A stretch of 64,000 nt of DNA from Candidatus Sumerlaeota bacterium (GTDB taxonomy: Bacteria > Sumerlaeota > Sumerlaeia > SLMS01 > JAHLLQ01). Within the stretch, counting starts at the first letter, position 1. Each line of letters opens with the position of its first letter. Below the pieces are notes generated by a model that was not told the origin of the DNA, made no database searches, and saw nothing but the letters and a program-made list of their open reading frames with translations. Of this stretch, positions 52,485-60,524 are shown piece by piece. The position numbers and the translations under genes were made by a program. The stretch is from positions 1 through 64,000 of the forward strand of contig JASGMJ010000002.1 of NCBI GenBank assembly GCA_030156535.1, written 5' to 3'.

Positions 52485-53080
52485 CAAAGCCGGACCGCCG
52501 CCGCGACACGTGTTTCCTGGCGCTGTTGGTGGCGGCGTCGGCGTTCGTGGCATCGTGCTCTCCGGTGTCGCGGTACGAAGTGTTGAGCGCGGTGTTCGAT
52601 GGCGTGCCGCCTCCGGCGGGTGTCGAGGCCGCCGCGGTGCGTGCGCCCCTCGCGCGGACGGAGGCACCGTCGAAGTACCTGCAGGATCTGAGGACACTGC
52701 GCGAGCAACGGCCGCCCGCCAAACCCGCGCTGGTGATCCGCTCCGTCCACCAACCGGTTGCCGAGCGCAAGTGCCGCGCGTGCCACGATCCCGCTGCCGG
52801 AATCGAGAACATCGCGAAGGACGCGACGTTGTGCGACCAATGCCACGAGCAGCAGCGGCGCGAGGAGGGATGGGACCACGGCCCGATCAACCTGGGAACG
52901 TGCATCCCGTGCCATGTCGCGCATCGCTCGCAGCACGAGCACCTGCTGGCAGAGGCGCTGCCCGGACTTTGTCTGCATTGCCACGAAGACACGGCGGAAG
53001 AAGCGGCGGGGATGGAGTATCACTCCGTCCCCAATTTCGAGGACTGCTCGGCGTGTCACGATCCCCACAGGATGTACTGA
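52481..53080 (+). CDS. 5-heme c-type cytochrome lipoprotein
   Basis: 199 residues with lipobox AFVASC. Five CXXCH sites (KCRACH, LCDQCH, TCIPCH, LCLHCH, DCSACH) occupy the C-terminal half. The first 85 residues are a Pro/Ala/Arg-rich spacer that would let the heme domain extend from the membrane anchor. ATGA coupling to the NHL gene and one base spacing to the next gene indicate co-translation. Confidence 0.93.
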   Translation: MTKPDRRRDTCFLALLVAASAFVASCSPVSRYEVLSAVFDGVPPPAGVEAAAVRAPLARTEAPSKYLQDLRTLREQRPPAKPALVIRSVHQPVAERKCRACHDPAAGIENIAKDATLCDQCHEQQRREEGWDHGPINLGTCIPCHVAHRSQHEHLLAEALPGLCLHCHEDTAEEAAGMEYHSVPNFEDCSACHDPHRMY

Positions 53081-53081
53081 G

Positions 53082-55187
53082 ATGCCCGATGGGATGACCT
53101 GGACAGTTTGGAAGCGGAGTGCCTTTGCGGCGCTTCTTGTGGTGATGGCTGCCGTTCTTTTCGTGGCGCGGCCGTTGCACGCGCAGGAAACCTACGACGA
53201 CCGTTGCCATCGTTGCCACGGCGAACCGTGGATCGCGGAGCGGAGCCCGGGGGCGTTGGCGGCGATGGTGCGCGCGCCGGAATCGGGCGAGCGCACGTTC
53301 CGCGATGAGAGCGAAATCGCCGGGCTGTACGTTCCGGGCGATGCTTTCACGGGCTCGGCGCACGCGAGCTTGGCGTGCTCGACGTGCCACGCGGGGATCG
53401 AGTCTTTGCCGCACAGCCAGGACGTCGGGAGCCTTGCGTGCACGGCGTGTCACGCGGAGCAGGCGGACGCGATGGAGTCGGGGCTTCACGCCTCGACGGT
53501 GGACGGGGCGCCGTCGTGCGTGGACTGCCACGGAGGCGCGCACGAGACGCAGCCGGTCGGCGCGGAGCGCACCTACGCGAAGGCGCTGGAAATGGTGGAG
53601 CGGTGCTCGGCGTGCCACTCCGACGAAACGGAGCTGGGATTCTCGCCATCGAACACGTTCCACGACAGCATCCACGGCGAGGCGTTGTTCAACAAGGGTC
53701 TGGTGTCGGCGCCGCTGTGCAGCGACTGCCACGGCGGCCACGCGATGTTGAAGGCTTCGGACCCGGCCAGCCCGATTCATCCGTCGAATGTGCCCGCGAT
53801 GTGCGGCACGTGCCATCAGGGCATTGAGGCGATCTACTCGGAGAGCGTCCACGGCAGGAATCTGGCGGCGGGGCGGGAAGACGCGGCGTCGTGTACGAGC
53901 TGCCACCACAGCCACGGTATCGAGGAAGCGGGGGAGAGCTTCGCGATCGACGTCGTTGCCGAGTGCTCGACGTGCCACATCAAGCTGGGCGAATCGTACC
54001 TGCGCAGCTATCACGGCAAGGTGACGCAACTGGGCGGGCACGAGGTGGCCGTGTGTTCGAGCTGCCACGGCGCGCACGACATCCTGCCGCCGAGCGATCC
54101 GGCGTCGCGCGTGGCGGCCGGGAATCTGATCGAAACGTGTGGCGAGTGCCACCCCGGCGCGAACGAGAACTTCGTCAAGTACATCGCGCACGTCGATTAC
54201 ATGGACAGGGAAAGCCATCCGGCGGTGTTCTTTGTGTTCTGGGGGATGACGCTGCTGCTGTGCAGCGTGCTGCTGGTCTTCATTCCGCACTCGTTGCTCT
54301 GGTTCCAGCGCACGCTGGTTGAGCGCCTGAAGGCACCTGCGAATCGCCACGGCAGCGGGCGGATGGTGCGGCGGTTCAGCCCGATGCACCGGCTGACGCA
54401 TGCGCTGATCATCATCAGCTTCATGGGCCTGGTGGCGACGGGCTTTCCGTTGAAGTACAGCTACACCGGATGGGCGCACGCGATTTCCGCGGCCTTTGGC
54501 GGCACGCATGCGATGGGGATTCTGCACCGGTTGTTCGCGATCGTGACGTTCGCGTACGCGGGGCTGCACCTGTGCTATCTTGTGTGGTTTTTCTGGCGCA
54601 AATGCCCGGTGCCGCGTTGGCGGTTCATCATCGGGCCGGATTCGATGCTGTTCTCGTGGAAGGATTTCAAGGACTTCATTGCGATGATGAAGTGGTTCTT
54701 CCGCATGGGGCCGCGCCCGAACTTCGACCGTTGGACGTACTTCGAGAAGTTCGACTACTGGGGCGAAATCTGGGGCGTGTTCCTGATTGGCGGGAGCGGG
54801 CTGCTGCTGTGGATGCCGACGTTGTTCTCCAAGCTGTTGCCGGGCTGGGTGCTGAACATCGCGATGGTGATTCACAGCATCGAAGCGCTGCTGGCCGCGT
54901 CGGTGATTTTCCTGGTTCACTTCTTCAACACGCATCTGCGCCCGGAGAGGTTCCCCATCGATCTGACGATGTGGAGCGGGCAGATGACGGAGGAGGAGAT
55001 GAAGGAGGAGCGGCCGGCGGAATACGCGCGGCTGGTAGCGACGGGGGCCTTGGAGGAACGCATCGAGGAGCCGATCTCCAAGGCGCGCCGTGTGACGGGA
55101 ATCGTATTCGGCATGATCGCGTTTCTGATCGGGATTCTCCTGATTGCTCTCGCGATTCGAACTGAAATCCTCAACCTCGTGCAGTGA
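53082..55187 (+). CDS. CbcL-like fusion: 11-heme cytochrome c domain with C-terminal cytochrome b domain
   Basis: 701 residues. Signal peptide (about 1-34). A periplasmic domain with eleven CXXCH sites (first RCHRCH, last TCGECH, residues 40-365) contains many additional HxxH and GxxH axial-ligand candidates. From residue 380 there are five or six transmembrane helices of the HydC/FdnI cytochrome b561-like type, with helix-borne His residues (MHRLTHALI, GILHRLFAI, GLHLCYL, MVIHSIEA, VHFFNTH) for two b-hemes. The architecture matches Geobacter CbcL, an inner-membrane quinol oxidase feeding periplasmic cytochromes. By inference it is the electron entry point of the operon. Confidence 0.92.
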   Translation: MPDGMTWTVWKRSAFAALLVVMAAVLFVARPLHAQETYDDRCHRCHGEPWIAERSPGALAAMVRAPESGERTFRDESEIAGLYVPGDAFTGSAHASLACSTCHAGIESLPHSQDVGSLACTACHAEQADAMESGLHASTVDGAPSCVDCHGGAHETQPVGAERTYAKALEMVERCSACHSDETELGFSPSNTFHDSIHGEALFNKGLVSAPLCSDCHGGHAMLKASDPASPIHPSNVPAMCGTCHQGIEAIYSESVHGRNLAAGREDAASCTSCHHSHGIEEAGESFAIDVVAECSTCHIKLGESYLRSYHGKVTQLGGHEVAVCSSCHGAHDILPPSDPASRVAAGNLIETCGECHPGANENFVKYIAHVDYMDRESHPAVFFVFWGMTLLLCSVLLVFIPHSLLWFQRTLVERLKAPANRHGSGRMVRRFSPMHRLTHALIIISFMGLVATGFPLKYSYTGWAHAISAAFGGTHAMGILHRLFAIVTFAYAGLHLCYLVWFFWRKCPVPRWRFIIGPDSMLFSWKDFKDFIAMMKWFFRMGPRPNFDRWTYFEKFDYWGEIWGVFLIGGSGLLLWMPTLFSKLLPGWVLNIAMVIHSIEALLAASVIFLVHFFNTHLRPERFPIDLTMWSGQMTEEEMKEERPAEYARLVATGALEERIEEPISKARRVTGIVFGMIAFLIGILLIALAIRTEILNLVQ

Positions 55188-55209
55188 AATCCATGGGAGC
55201 GACCATCCG

Positions 55210-56553
55210 ATGACTACTCCGTCCCTTATTTTGCGTTTCCGCGTTCTTGCGTCGGCGTTGCTGCTCGCGGCGGCCGCTGCTGGCGTCTATGCGGCGAACG
55301 CGGAGATCAAACTCGGTCCGTCCTGCGTGACGGGCGAGTGCCACGGCGACGTCGTGAAGGCCGAGTTCCTGCACGGCCCGGCGAACATGTCGCAGTGCGA
55401 GCCGTGCCACGTTCCCGTGAATGGCAGGCACGAGTTCACGGCCATCGCGACGGGACGCGATCTCTGCCTGACGTGCCATGAGGTGGAGGAAGAGAAGGCC
55501 GTGGTGCACGGGCCGTTTCAGACGGATTGCGTCGTCTGCCACAATCCGCACGGGGATTCAAACCGGCACTTTGTCAAGGGGGGTGCGGGCGCCGGTTCGT
55601 GCCTTCTCTGCCACGACAACGTGACGCAGGACATGACGCACCTGCACGGCCCTGTTGCCGTGGGTGAGTGCGTTGTCTGCCACGAGCCGCACCAGTCGGA
55701 CCACAAGGGGCTGCTGATCGAGCCACGCGCGACGCTTTGCACGGGGTGCCACATTGACGTGGCGCAGGAGATCGAAGGGGCGCTCGTTGTTCACGAGCCC
55801 GTGGAGACCGAATGCGCGGGATGCCACAATCCGCACGGGGGAACGTCACAGTTCTTTCTTCCGACCGAGGGGGCGGACCTGTGCAGGAGTTGCCACGAGG
55901 ACTTTCTGGTGAAGGCCAACGAGGCGAAGTTCCCGCACGGCGCGATGACGGAAGGAAAGGCGTGCCGCAACTGCCACGCGCCCCACGCTTCGTCGCAGCA
56001 GGGTCTGCTGAGCACCGACACGAGCGGACTTTGCCTCTCATGCCACGACAAGGAAATCCACCGCGAGAACGACACGATCGACAACGTGGCCGCACAGCTG
56101 GCGGAGGCGACGTCGCTGCACGGGCCGATTCGCGAGAAGAACTGCGTGGCGTGCCACCAGGCGCACGGGTCGGACGTCGCGAGCATCCTGAACAAGCCGT
56201 TCCCGCGTGAGTTCTACGCGCCCTACGAGGAAGGGGCCTACGATCTGTGCTTCGAGTGCCACGACAGCACGCTGGTGGAGCAGGAGAAGACGGTGGCGAC
56301 GCAGTTCCGCGATGGAGATCGCAACCTGCACTTCCTGCACGTGAATCGCGAGAAGGGGCGCACGTGCCGTGCCTGCCACGCGGAGCACGCATCCGTGCAG
56401 CCGCACCACGTGCGCACGGAAGTGCCGTTCGGGCGCTGGTCGATGAAGGTGGAGTTCACGAAGACGGACACAGGCGGCACATGCGCGACGGGCTGCCACG
56501 TGCCGTACGCGTATGACCGCGTGAAGCCTGTCGCAGGGGCGCCGGCACAATGA
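55210..56553 (+). CDS. 15-site multiheme c-type cytochrome
   Basis: 447 residues. ATG 55210 (GGGAG upstream) precedes the signal peptide. Thirteen CXXCH sites plus a CX4CH near the N-terminus (CVTGECH) and a CX3CH at the C-terminus (CATGCH). Repeats of LHGP...C-x2-CHxPH spaced about 30 residues apart show the doubled-CXXCH pattern typical of long, wire-like periplasmic cytochromes. The first 13 sites come in pairs. Predicted periplasmic electron carrier between the CbcL-like protein and the outer membrane. The stop overlaps the next gene. Confidence 0.93.
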   Translation: MTTPSLILRFRVLASALLLAAAAAGVYAANAEIKLGPSCVTGECHGDVVKAEFLHGPANMSQCEPCHVPVNGRHEFTAIATGRDLCLTCHEVEEEKAVVHGPFQTDCVVCHNPHGDSNRHFVKGGAGAGSCLLCHDNVTQDMTHLHGPVAVGECVVCHEPHQSDHKGLLIEPRATLCTGCHIDVAQEIEGALVVHEPVETECAGCHNPHGGTSQFFLPTEGADLCRSCHEDFLVKANEAKFPHGAMTEGKACRNCHAPHASSQQGLLSTDTSGLCLSCHDKEIHRENDTIDNVAAQLAEATSLHGPIREKNCVACHQAHGSDVASILNKPFPREFYAPYEEGAYDLCFECHDSTLVEQEKTVATQFRDGDRNLHFLHVNREKGRTCRACHAEHASVQPHHVRTEVPFGRWSMKVEFTKTDTGGTCATGCHVPYAYDRVKPVAGAPAQ

Positions 56554-57368
56554 GACGGATGCGCGTCCTGATCGTGGTGCTGTTCGCATTGCTTGCGTTT
56601 CCTGCGTTTGCGGAGCGGCTGGCGGTGGGCGATGCCGCGCCGAGCCTGCGCGCGCCCGGTGTAGAGGAGGCGGTGGAGCGCGAGGACGACGCGACGACGC
56701 GGCCGATGGTGCTGGTGTTCCTGAAGCCGGGCGACATGCACGCGGGCGATGCGATCGAGGCGCTGGCGGCGATCAACGCGCGGCATGAACGCTTTGCGAA
56801 GGAGACGCGCACGTTCGTCATCTTTTCGCGCCTCAACGACGGCGAGAAGCCGGCTGTGCCCGAACAGCCCAAGGACTGGCGCGTGCTCTTCGACCGATGC
56901 GACGCGCTCTACCACGCCTACGGGATCATTGCGACACCGACCGTCGTGGTGGTGGGCAACGACGGACGGGTTGCGGGCTTTCATCCGGGGTACAGTTCGG
57001 GTCTGGCGCAGGCGGTGGCGCGCGACGTGGTCGTGGCGCTCGATGGCGAGGAAGCGCTGAACAAGCCCACGCCCACGCCGGGAATCATGAAGCTGCAGAT
57101 GGGGCGCGCGCTCGCGCGGCGGGGACTGTGGGAGAAGGCGTTGGGGTACTACGAGCAGGCCGCGAGCGAGCAGGAGCTTCCCCGCGAGGCCATGGTGGAA
57201 ATGGCGGGGATTCATCTGGAACTCGGTGAGGCGGGAAAGACCCTGGGGATTCTCGACGAGATGGGCGACTCCGTCCCTGATTTGGAGGAAGTGGAGAAGT
57301 TGCGCGCGCGTGCGCGTGCTCTCCTCGATGGAAAGGCGCGGCCCCCGAAGCCGCCATCCGTGCCATGA
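56550..57368 (+). CDS. exported thioredoxin-fold protein lacking CXXC, with TPR-like C-terminus
   Basis: 272 residues. Signal peptide about 1-21. Residues 24-165 follow the AhpC/TlpA thioredoxin fold (VGDAAPSLRAPGV, PMVLVFLKPGDM, YGIIATPTVVVVGNDGRV with the cis-Pro loop), but the active-site CXXC is replaced by GDMH. The C-terminal 90 residues hold helical TPR-like pairs (GLWEKALGYYEQAASEQ). It cannot reduce disulfides and is more likely a folding or assembly factor for the neighbouring cytochromes or barrel. ATGA overlap with the cytochrome gene. Confidence 0.82.
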   Translation: MRRMRVLIVVLFALLAFPAFAERLAVGDAAPSLRAPGVEEAVEREDDATTRPMVLVFLKPGDMHAGDAIEALAAINARHERFAKETRTFVIFSRLNDGEKPAVPEQPKDWRVLFDRCDALYHAYGIIATPTVVVVGNDGRVAGFHPGYSSGLAQAVARDVVVALDGEEALNKPTPTPGIMKLQMGRALARRGLWEKALGYYEQAASEQELPREAMVEMAGIHLELGEAGKTLGILDEMGDSVPDLEEVEKLRARARALLDGKARPPKPPSVP

Positions 57369-57405
57369 ATCCGAGGGCGGACTCGCGGGTCCGCATGAAT
57401 TGCCG

Positions 57406-59463
57406 ATGCTGCCTGCCCAACGCCTCGCCGCTTGTCTGCTCGCCGCCGCGCTTGTTGCGCTTGCGGCGCGTGGTGGCGCAGAGGCCGACCGCTTCCGGCG
57501 CGAGTACCCGGTTCAGGCGCTTGCCATCACGGACACGAGCGCGGAGATCGGCATCGAGTACAACTACTTCGGCGAGACGATCCGGCGCTCGGGCGGAGGA
57601 CGCACGCGCTACTCGAACAACTATCTCCAGGAATACTATCAGGCGCGGATTCGCGGTTACGCGTACCACCCGCGTTTCCTGACGTACTCGGCGCAAGTCA
57701 AGCTGGGGCTCTCGCAGCAATGGCTGAAGCGCGAGTCGCCCGGCGACAGCACGTCCTCGCAGGATAATGACGAACTGGTGGGCTACGACCTGCGCGTCGA
57801 TCTCTTCAAGGAACACCCGGTGAGCGGCACCGTGTTCGCGCGGCGCGACGAGCGCATCCTGATGGGGCTCTTCGTGGATCGCTATCTGGTGCGAACGGAA
57901 TCGCAGGGAGCGACCGTGCGTTGGCGGAACGGCGTGGCGCCGATGGACTTGTCGTTCACGCGCTCGCGCATCGACGAGTACGGCGCGGACAGCAGCAGCA
58001 CAACGCTCTCCGACACGCTGGAGTACAATCTGCATCACTCGATCGGCAAGCGCAGCCAGACGGACGTGCAGTACCGCTACCAGAGTTTCGACCGCGACTT
58101 CCAGGCGAACACGTTCAATGGTGACGTCGAGCGCGAGTCGGAACTGAACACGCACACGTTGCAGGCGACGAACCGGTTGAACCTCGATGTGGCGGGGCGC
58201 GCGAATCTGCGCTCCACCGTGCGCTATCACCGGCAACGCAACAACCAGGACCTGATGACGTACTACTGGCAGGAGCGCCTGCAACTCGAACACACGGAGA
58301 ATCTGCGTTCGTACATCCTCGCGAGTTTCCTTCGGAATGATTACTCGGACCACCGGCAGACCGACACCTATCGCGGCGAGATCGGCGTGGATCACCAGTT
58401 GTTCGACAGCCTGAAGTCACACCTCGACGTCCATGGGCGGCGCACCGTGACGCAGGCCACGGAGGAGGACCGCTATGGCGTGACGGGGCGGCTGAATTAC
58501 CGCAAGAACACGGCGCTCGGCGTGCTGAGCGCGGGGTACTCGCGCACGTTCGACCGCGTGACGCGCACAGGGGGCGATGCGCACGACGACATCCTCGACG
58601 AGGCGATTACGATCTTCATCGCGGTGCCCGCGTTCCTCAGCCGGAGCGACGTGGTGGACAGCAGCATCGTCGTCACCGATCCCACGAACACGATCATCTA
58701 CAACGAGGGGTTCGACTACGAACTGACGCACCAGGGACGCCGCACGGGGCTGCGTGTCGTTCCGGGTGGTCTGATCGCGGACGGCGACCTGGTGCTGGTG
58801 GACTATCGCGTGGAGATCGACGGCGACATCGCCTACATCGCCGACGACCAGGACGTTTACGTGCGCCACGATTTCGACCGCTATCTGCGCGGGCTTTCGC
58901 TCTACGCGCAACAGCACGACCTGCGCGCGCGCAGCGTGGACGCCTTCGACGACAACTTCGGACTCGTCGAGTACACGGATCGCATGGCGGGACTGCGACA
59001 GGAGTGGCGCGACTTTGCGTTCGTGAGCGAGTATCAGGACTACGAGGACGATCTCGGCGGATTCACGCAGTGGCGCAACAGGATCGAAGGGAACCACCGG
59101 ATCAATTCGCGCATCCGGTGGGGCTGGCACGCAGGGATCAATCAGACGCGCTATGATTCGGAGAGGGAGATCGGCGACGACGATGAGAGTGAGTACCGCT
59201 TTGCGGGCGCGCACATCAACGGCACGTTCACGCGGCACGGGTACTGGAAGGTTGAGGCGCGCACGATGCAGGAAACGGGACGCACGGAACGCACGACGAA
59301 TGGCATCATCGCGCGCGTGGGGTTCGACTGGCGGCGCGTGACGGTGGAGGGAGGCGCGCGCTTCGAGGAGTACGACGTGTTCGACAGCCAGCGCGACCGC
59401 GTGCAGGTTTTCGTGCGGATGAAGCGGACGCTGGGCCGCAGACCCGAGGGGTATCTGCGATGA
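57406..59463 (+). CDS. outer-membrane beta-barrel candidate of a porin-cytochrome system
   Basis: 685 residues. Signal peptide (MLPAQRLAACLLAAALVALA), then over 600 residues of alternating hydrophobic/polar strands with aromatic girdles (YNYFGETIRR, YQARIRGYAY, YSAQVKLGLSQQW, GVLSAGYSRTF) and Asp/Arg-rich turns. There are no heme motifs or cysteines of note. Length and strand content are like MtrB/PioB barrels (about 26-28 strands), though I cannot show homology by eye. ATG 57406 is the start; a TTG two codons earlier is possible. It overlaps the NHL gene by ATGA. Inferred role: sheath for a cytochrome crossing the outer membrane. Confidence 0.75.
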   Translation: MLPAQRLAACLLAAALVALAARGGAEADRFRREYPVQALAITDTSAEIGIEYNYFGETIRRSGGGRTRYSNNYLQEYYQARIRGYAYHPRFLTYSAQVKLGLSQQWLKRESPGDSTSSQDNDELVGYDLRVDLFKEHPVSGTVFARRDERILMGLFVDRYLVRTESQGATVRWRNGVAPMDLSFTRSRIDEYGADSSSTTLSDTLEYNLHHSIGKRSQTDVQYRYQSFDRDFQANTFNGDVERESELNTHTLQATNRLNLDVAGRANLRSTVRYHRQRNNQDLMTYYWQERLQLEHTENLRSYILASFLRNDYSDHRQTDTYRGEIGVDHQLFDSLKSHLDVHGRRTVTQATEEDRYGVTGRLNYRKNTALGVLSAGYSRTFDRVTRTGGDAHDDILDEAITIFIAVPAFLSRSDVVDSSIVVTDPTNTIIYNEGFDYELTHQGRRTGLRVVPGGLIADGDLVLVDYRVEIDGDIAYIADDQDVYVRHDFDRYLRGLSLYAQQHDLRARSVDAFDDNFGLVEYTDRMAGLRQEWRDFAFVSEYQDYEDDLGGFTQWRNRIEGNHRINSRIRWGWHAGINQTRYDSEREIGDDDESEYRFAGAHINGTFTRHGYWKVEARTMQETGRTERTTNGIIARVGFDWRRVTVEGGARFEEYDVFDSQRDRVQVFVRMKRTLGRRPEGYLR

Positions 59464-60524
59464 GACGCCTGCTGATGCCGATGGTTCTCGTGCTGCTTGC
59501 CGCGTGCGCCACGGCGCCGCGCGATCCGTTTGGCGTTGCGGTGGGGGATGCTCCGGTGTGGCCGCCGCCGCCGGAGCAGGCGAGGTTGCGCTACGCAGGT
59601 TCGTTCGCCGAGCATCGTGATCTTTTCCAGGAGAGTGGGGTGGGGCGTTCGCTGGCGCGGCTCTTCGGCGGGCCGGCCGAGTCGCATCTTTCGCGGCCGT
59701 ATGCGGTGGCACTGCATCCGAATGGCGGGCTTATCGTGACGGATCCGGGGATGCAGTGCGTTCACTTCTACGATTGGAAGGCGCGGCGCTACACGCGGTT
59801 TGGCGGAGACATCGAGGGGGGACTTCCCTCGCCCGTCGGCGTGGCTGTTGATCAAGCGGGGAACGTTCTCGTCGCGGATTCGCGGCGCGTGGCGGTGGAG
59901 CGCTTTGCACCCGATGGCACGCACCTGGGGCGTTTCGCGGGGGAGCACGTGTTTCTCCGCCCGGCGGGAATCGCTGTCGATCCGGCCAGCGGCGAAGTGT
60001 TTGTGGCCGACGTGCTGGCGCACACGGTTTGCGTTTTTGCAAGTGACGGCGCGTTGCTGCGCACGTTGGGAGGCAATGGCGCGGAGGCGGGACGGTTCAA
60101 CTTTCCGACGCACGTTGCGCTCGATGGCGAGGGGAACGTGCTCGTGGCCGACAGCATGAACTTCCGCGTGCAGCGCCTGGACCGGCAGGGCGGCTCGTTG
60201 ACGGTGTTTGGCGAAGCGGGGAGCGCGCGTGGTGACTTCGCGCATCCGAAGGGCGTGGCGGCCGTTGCGCCCGGCGTGTTCGTGGCCGTCGAGGGATTGT
60301 ACGATTCGCTGGTGTTCTTCGATGGCGAGGGCCGCTTGCTGCTGAACGTGGGTGGCCCTGGCTCGGGGCCTGGGGAGTTCTGGCTGCCTGCGGGGCTGGC
60401 GTTTGATGCGGAGCGGCAGCTTCTCTTCGTAGCCGACAGTTACAACAGCCGGGTTCAGGTGTTTCGGTTTCTCGGCGCGGATTCCGCGCCGGGCGGGGAC
60501 GGAAAGGAAGGTGCATCGCCATGA
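59460..60524 (+). CDS. NHL-repeat (beta-propeller) lipoprotein, second copy
   Basis: 354 residues. Lipobox VLLAAC at residue 16. Six NHL-like blades (NVLVADSRRVAVERF, EVFVADVLAHTVCVF, NVLVADSMNFRVQRL, LLFVADSYNSRVQVF among them). Homologous to the first gene of the operon, including the Pro-rich stretch after the lipid anchor and PPPPEQARLRYAGSF matching PPPPAPARVQYLGSI. It is coupled on both sides by ATGA overlaps. It probably docks cytochromes at the outer membrane. Confidence 0.9.
   Translation: MRRLLMPMVLVLLAACATAPRDPFGVAVGDAPVWPPPPEQARLRYAGSFAEHRDLFQESGVGRSLARLFGGPAESHLSRPYAVALHPNGGLIVTDPGMQCVHFYDWKARRYTRFGGDIEGGLPSPVGVAVDQAGNVLVADSRRVAVERFAPDGTHLGRFAGEHVFLRPAGIAVDPASGEVFVADVLAHTVCVFASDGALLRTLGGNGAEAGRFNFPTHVALDGEGNVLVADSMNFRVQRLDRQGGSLTVFGEAGSARGDFAHPKGVAAVAPGVFVAVEGLYDSLVFFDGEGRLLLNVGGPGSGPGEFWLPAGLAFDAERQLLFVADSYNSRVQVFRFLGADSAPGGDGKEGASP

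Noticed and set aside
52887-54935. 682-codon minus-strand open frame opposite the CbcL-like gene
   Set aside because: Antisense artefact of GC-rich codons; no start context or domain.
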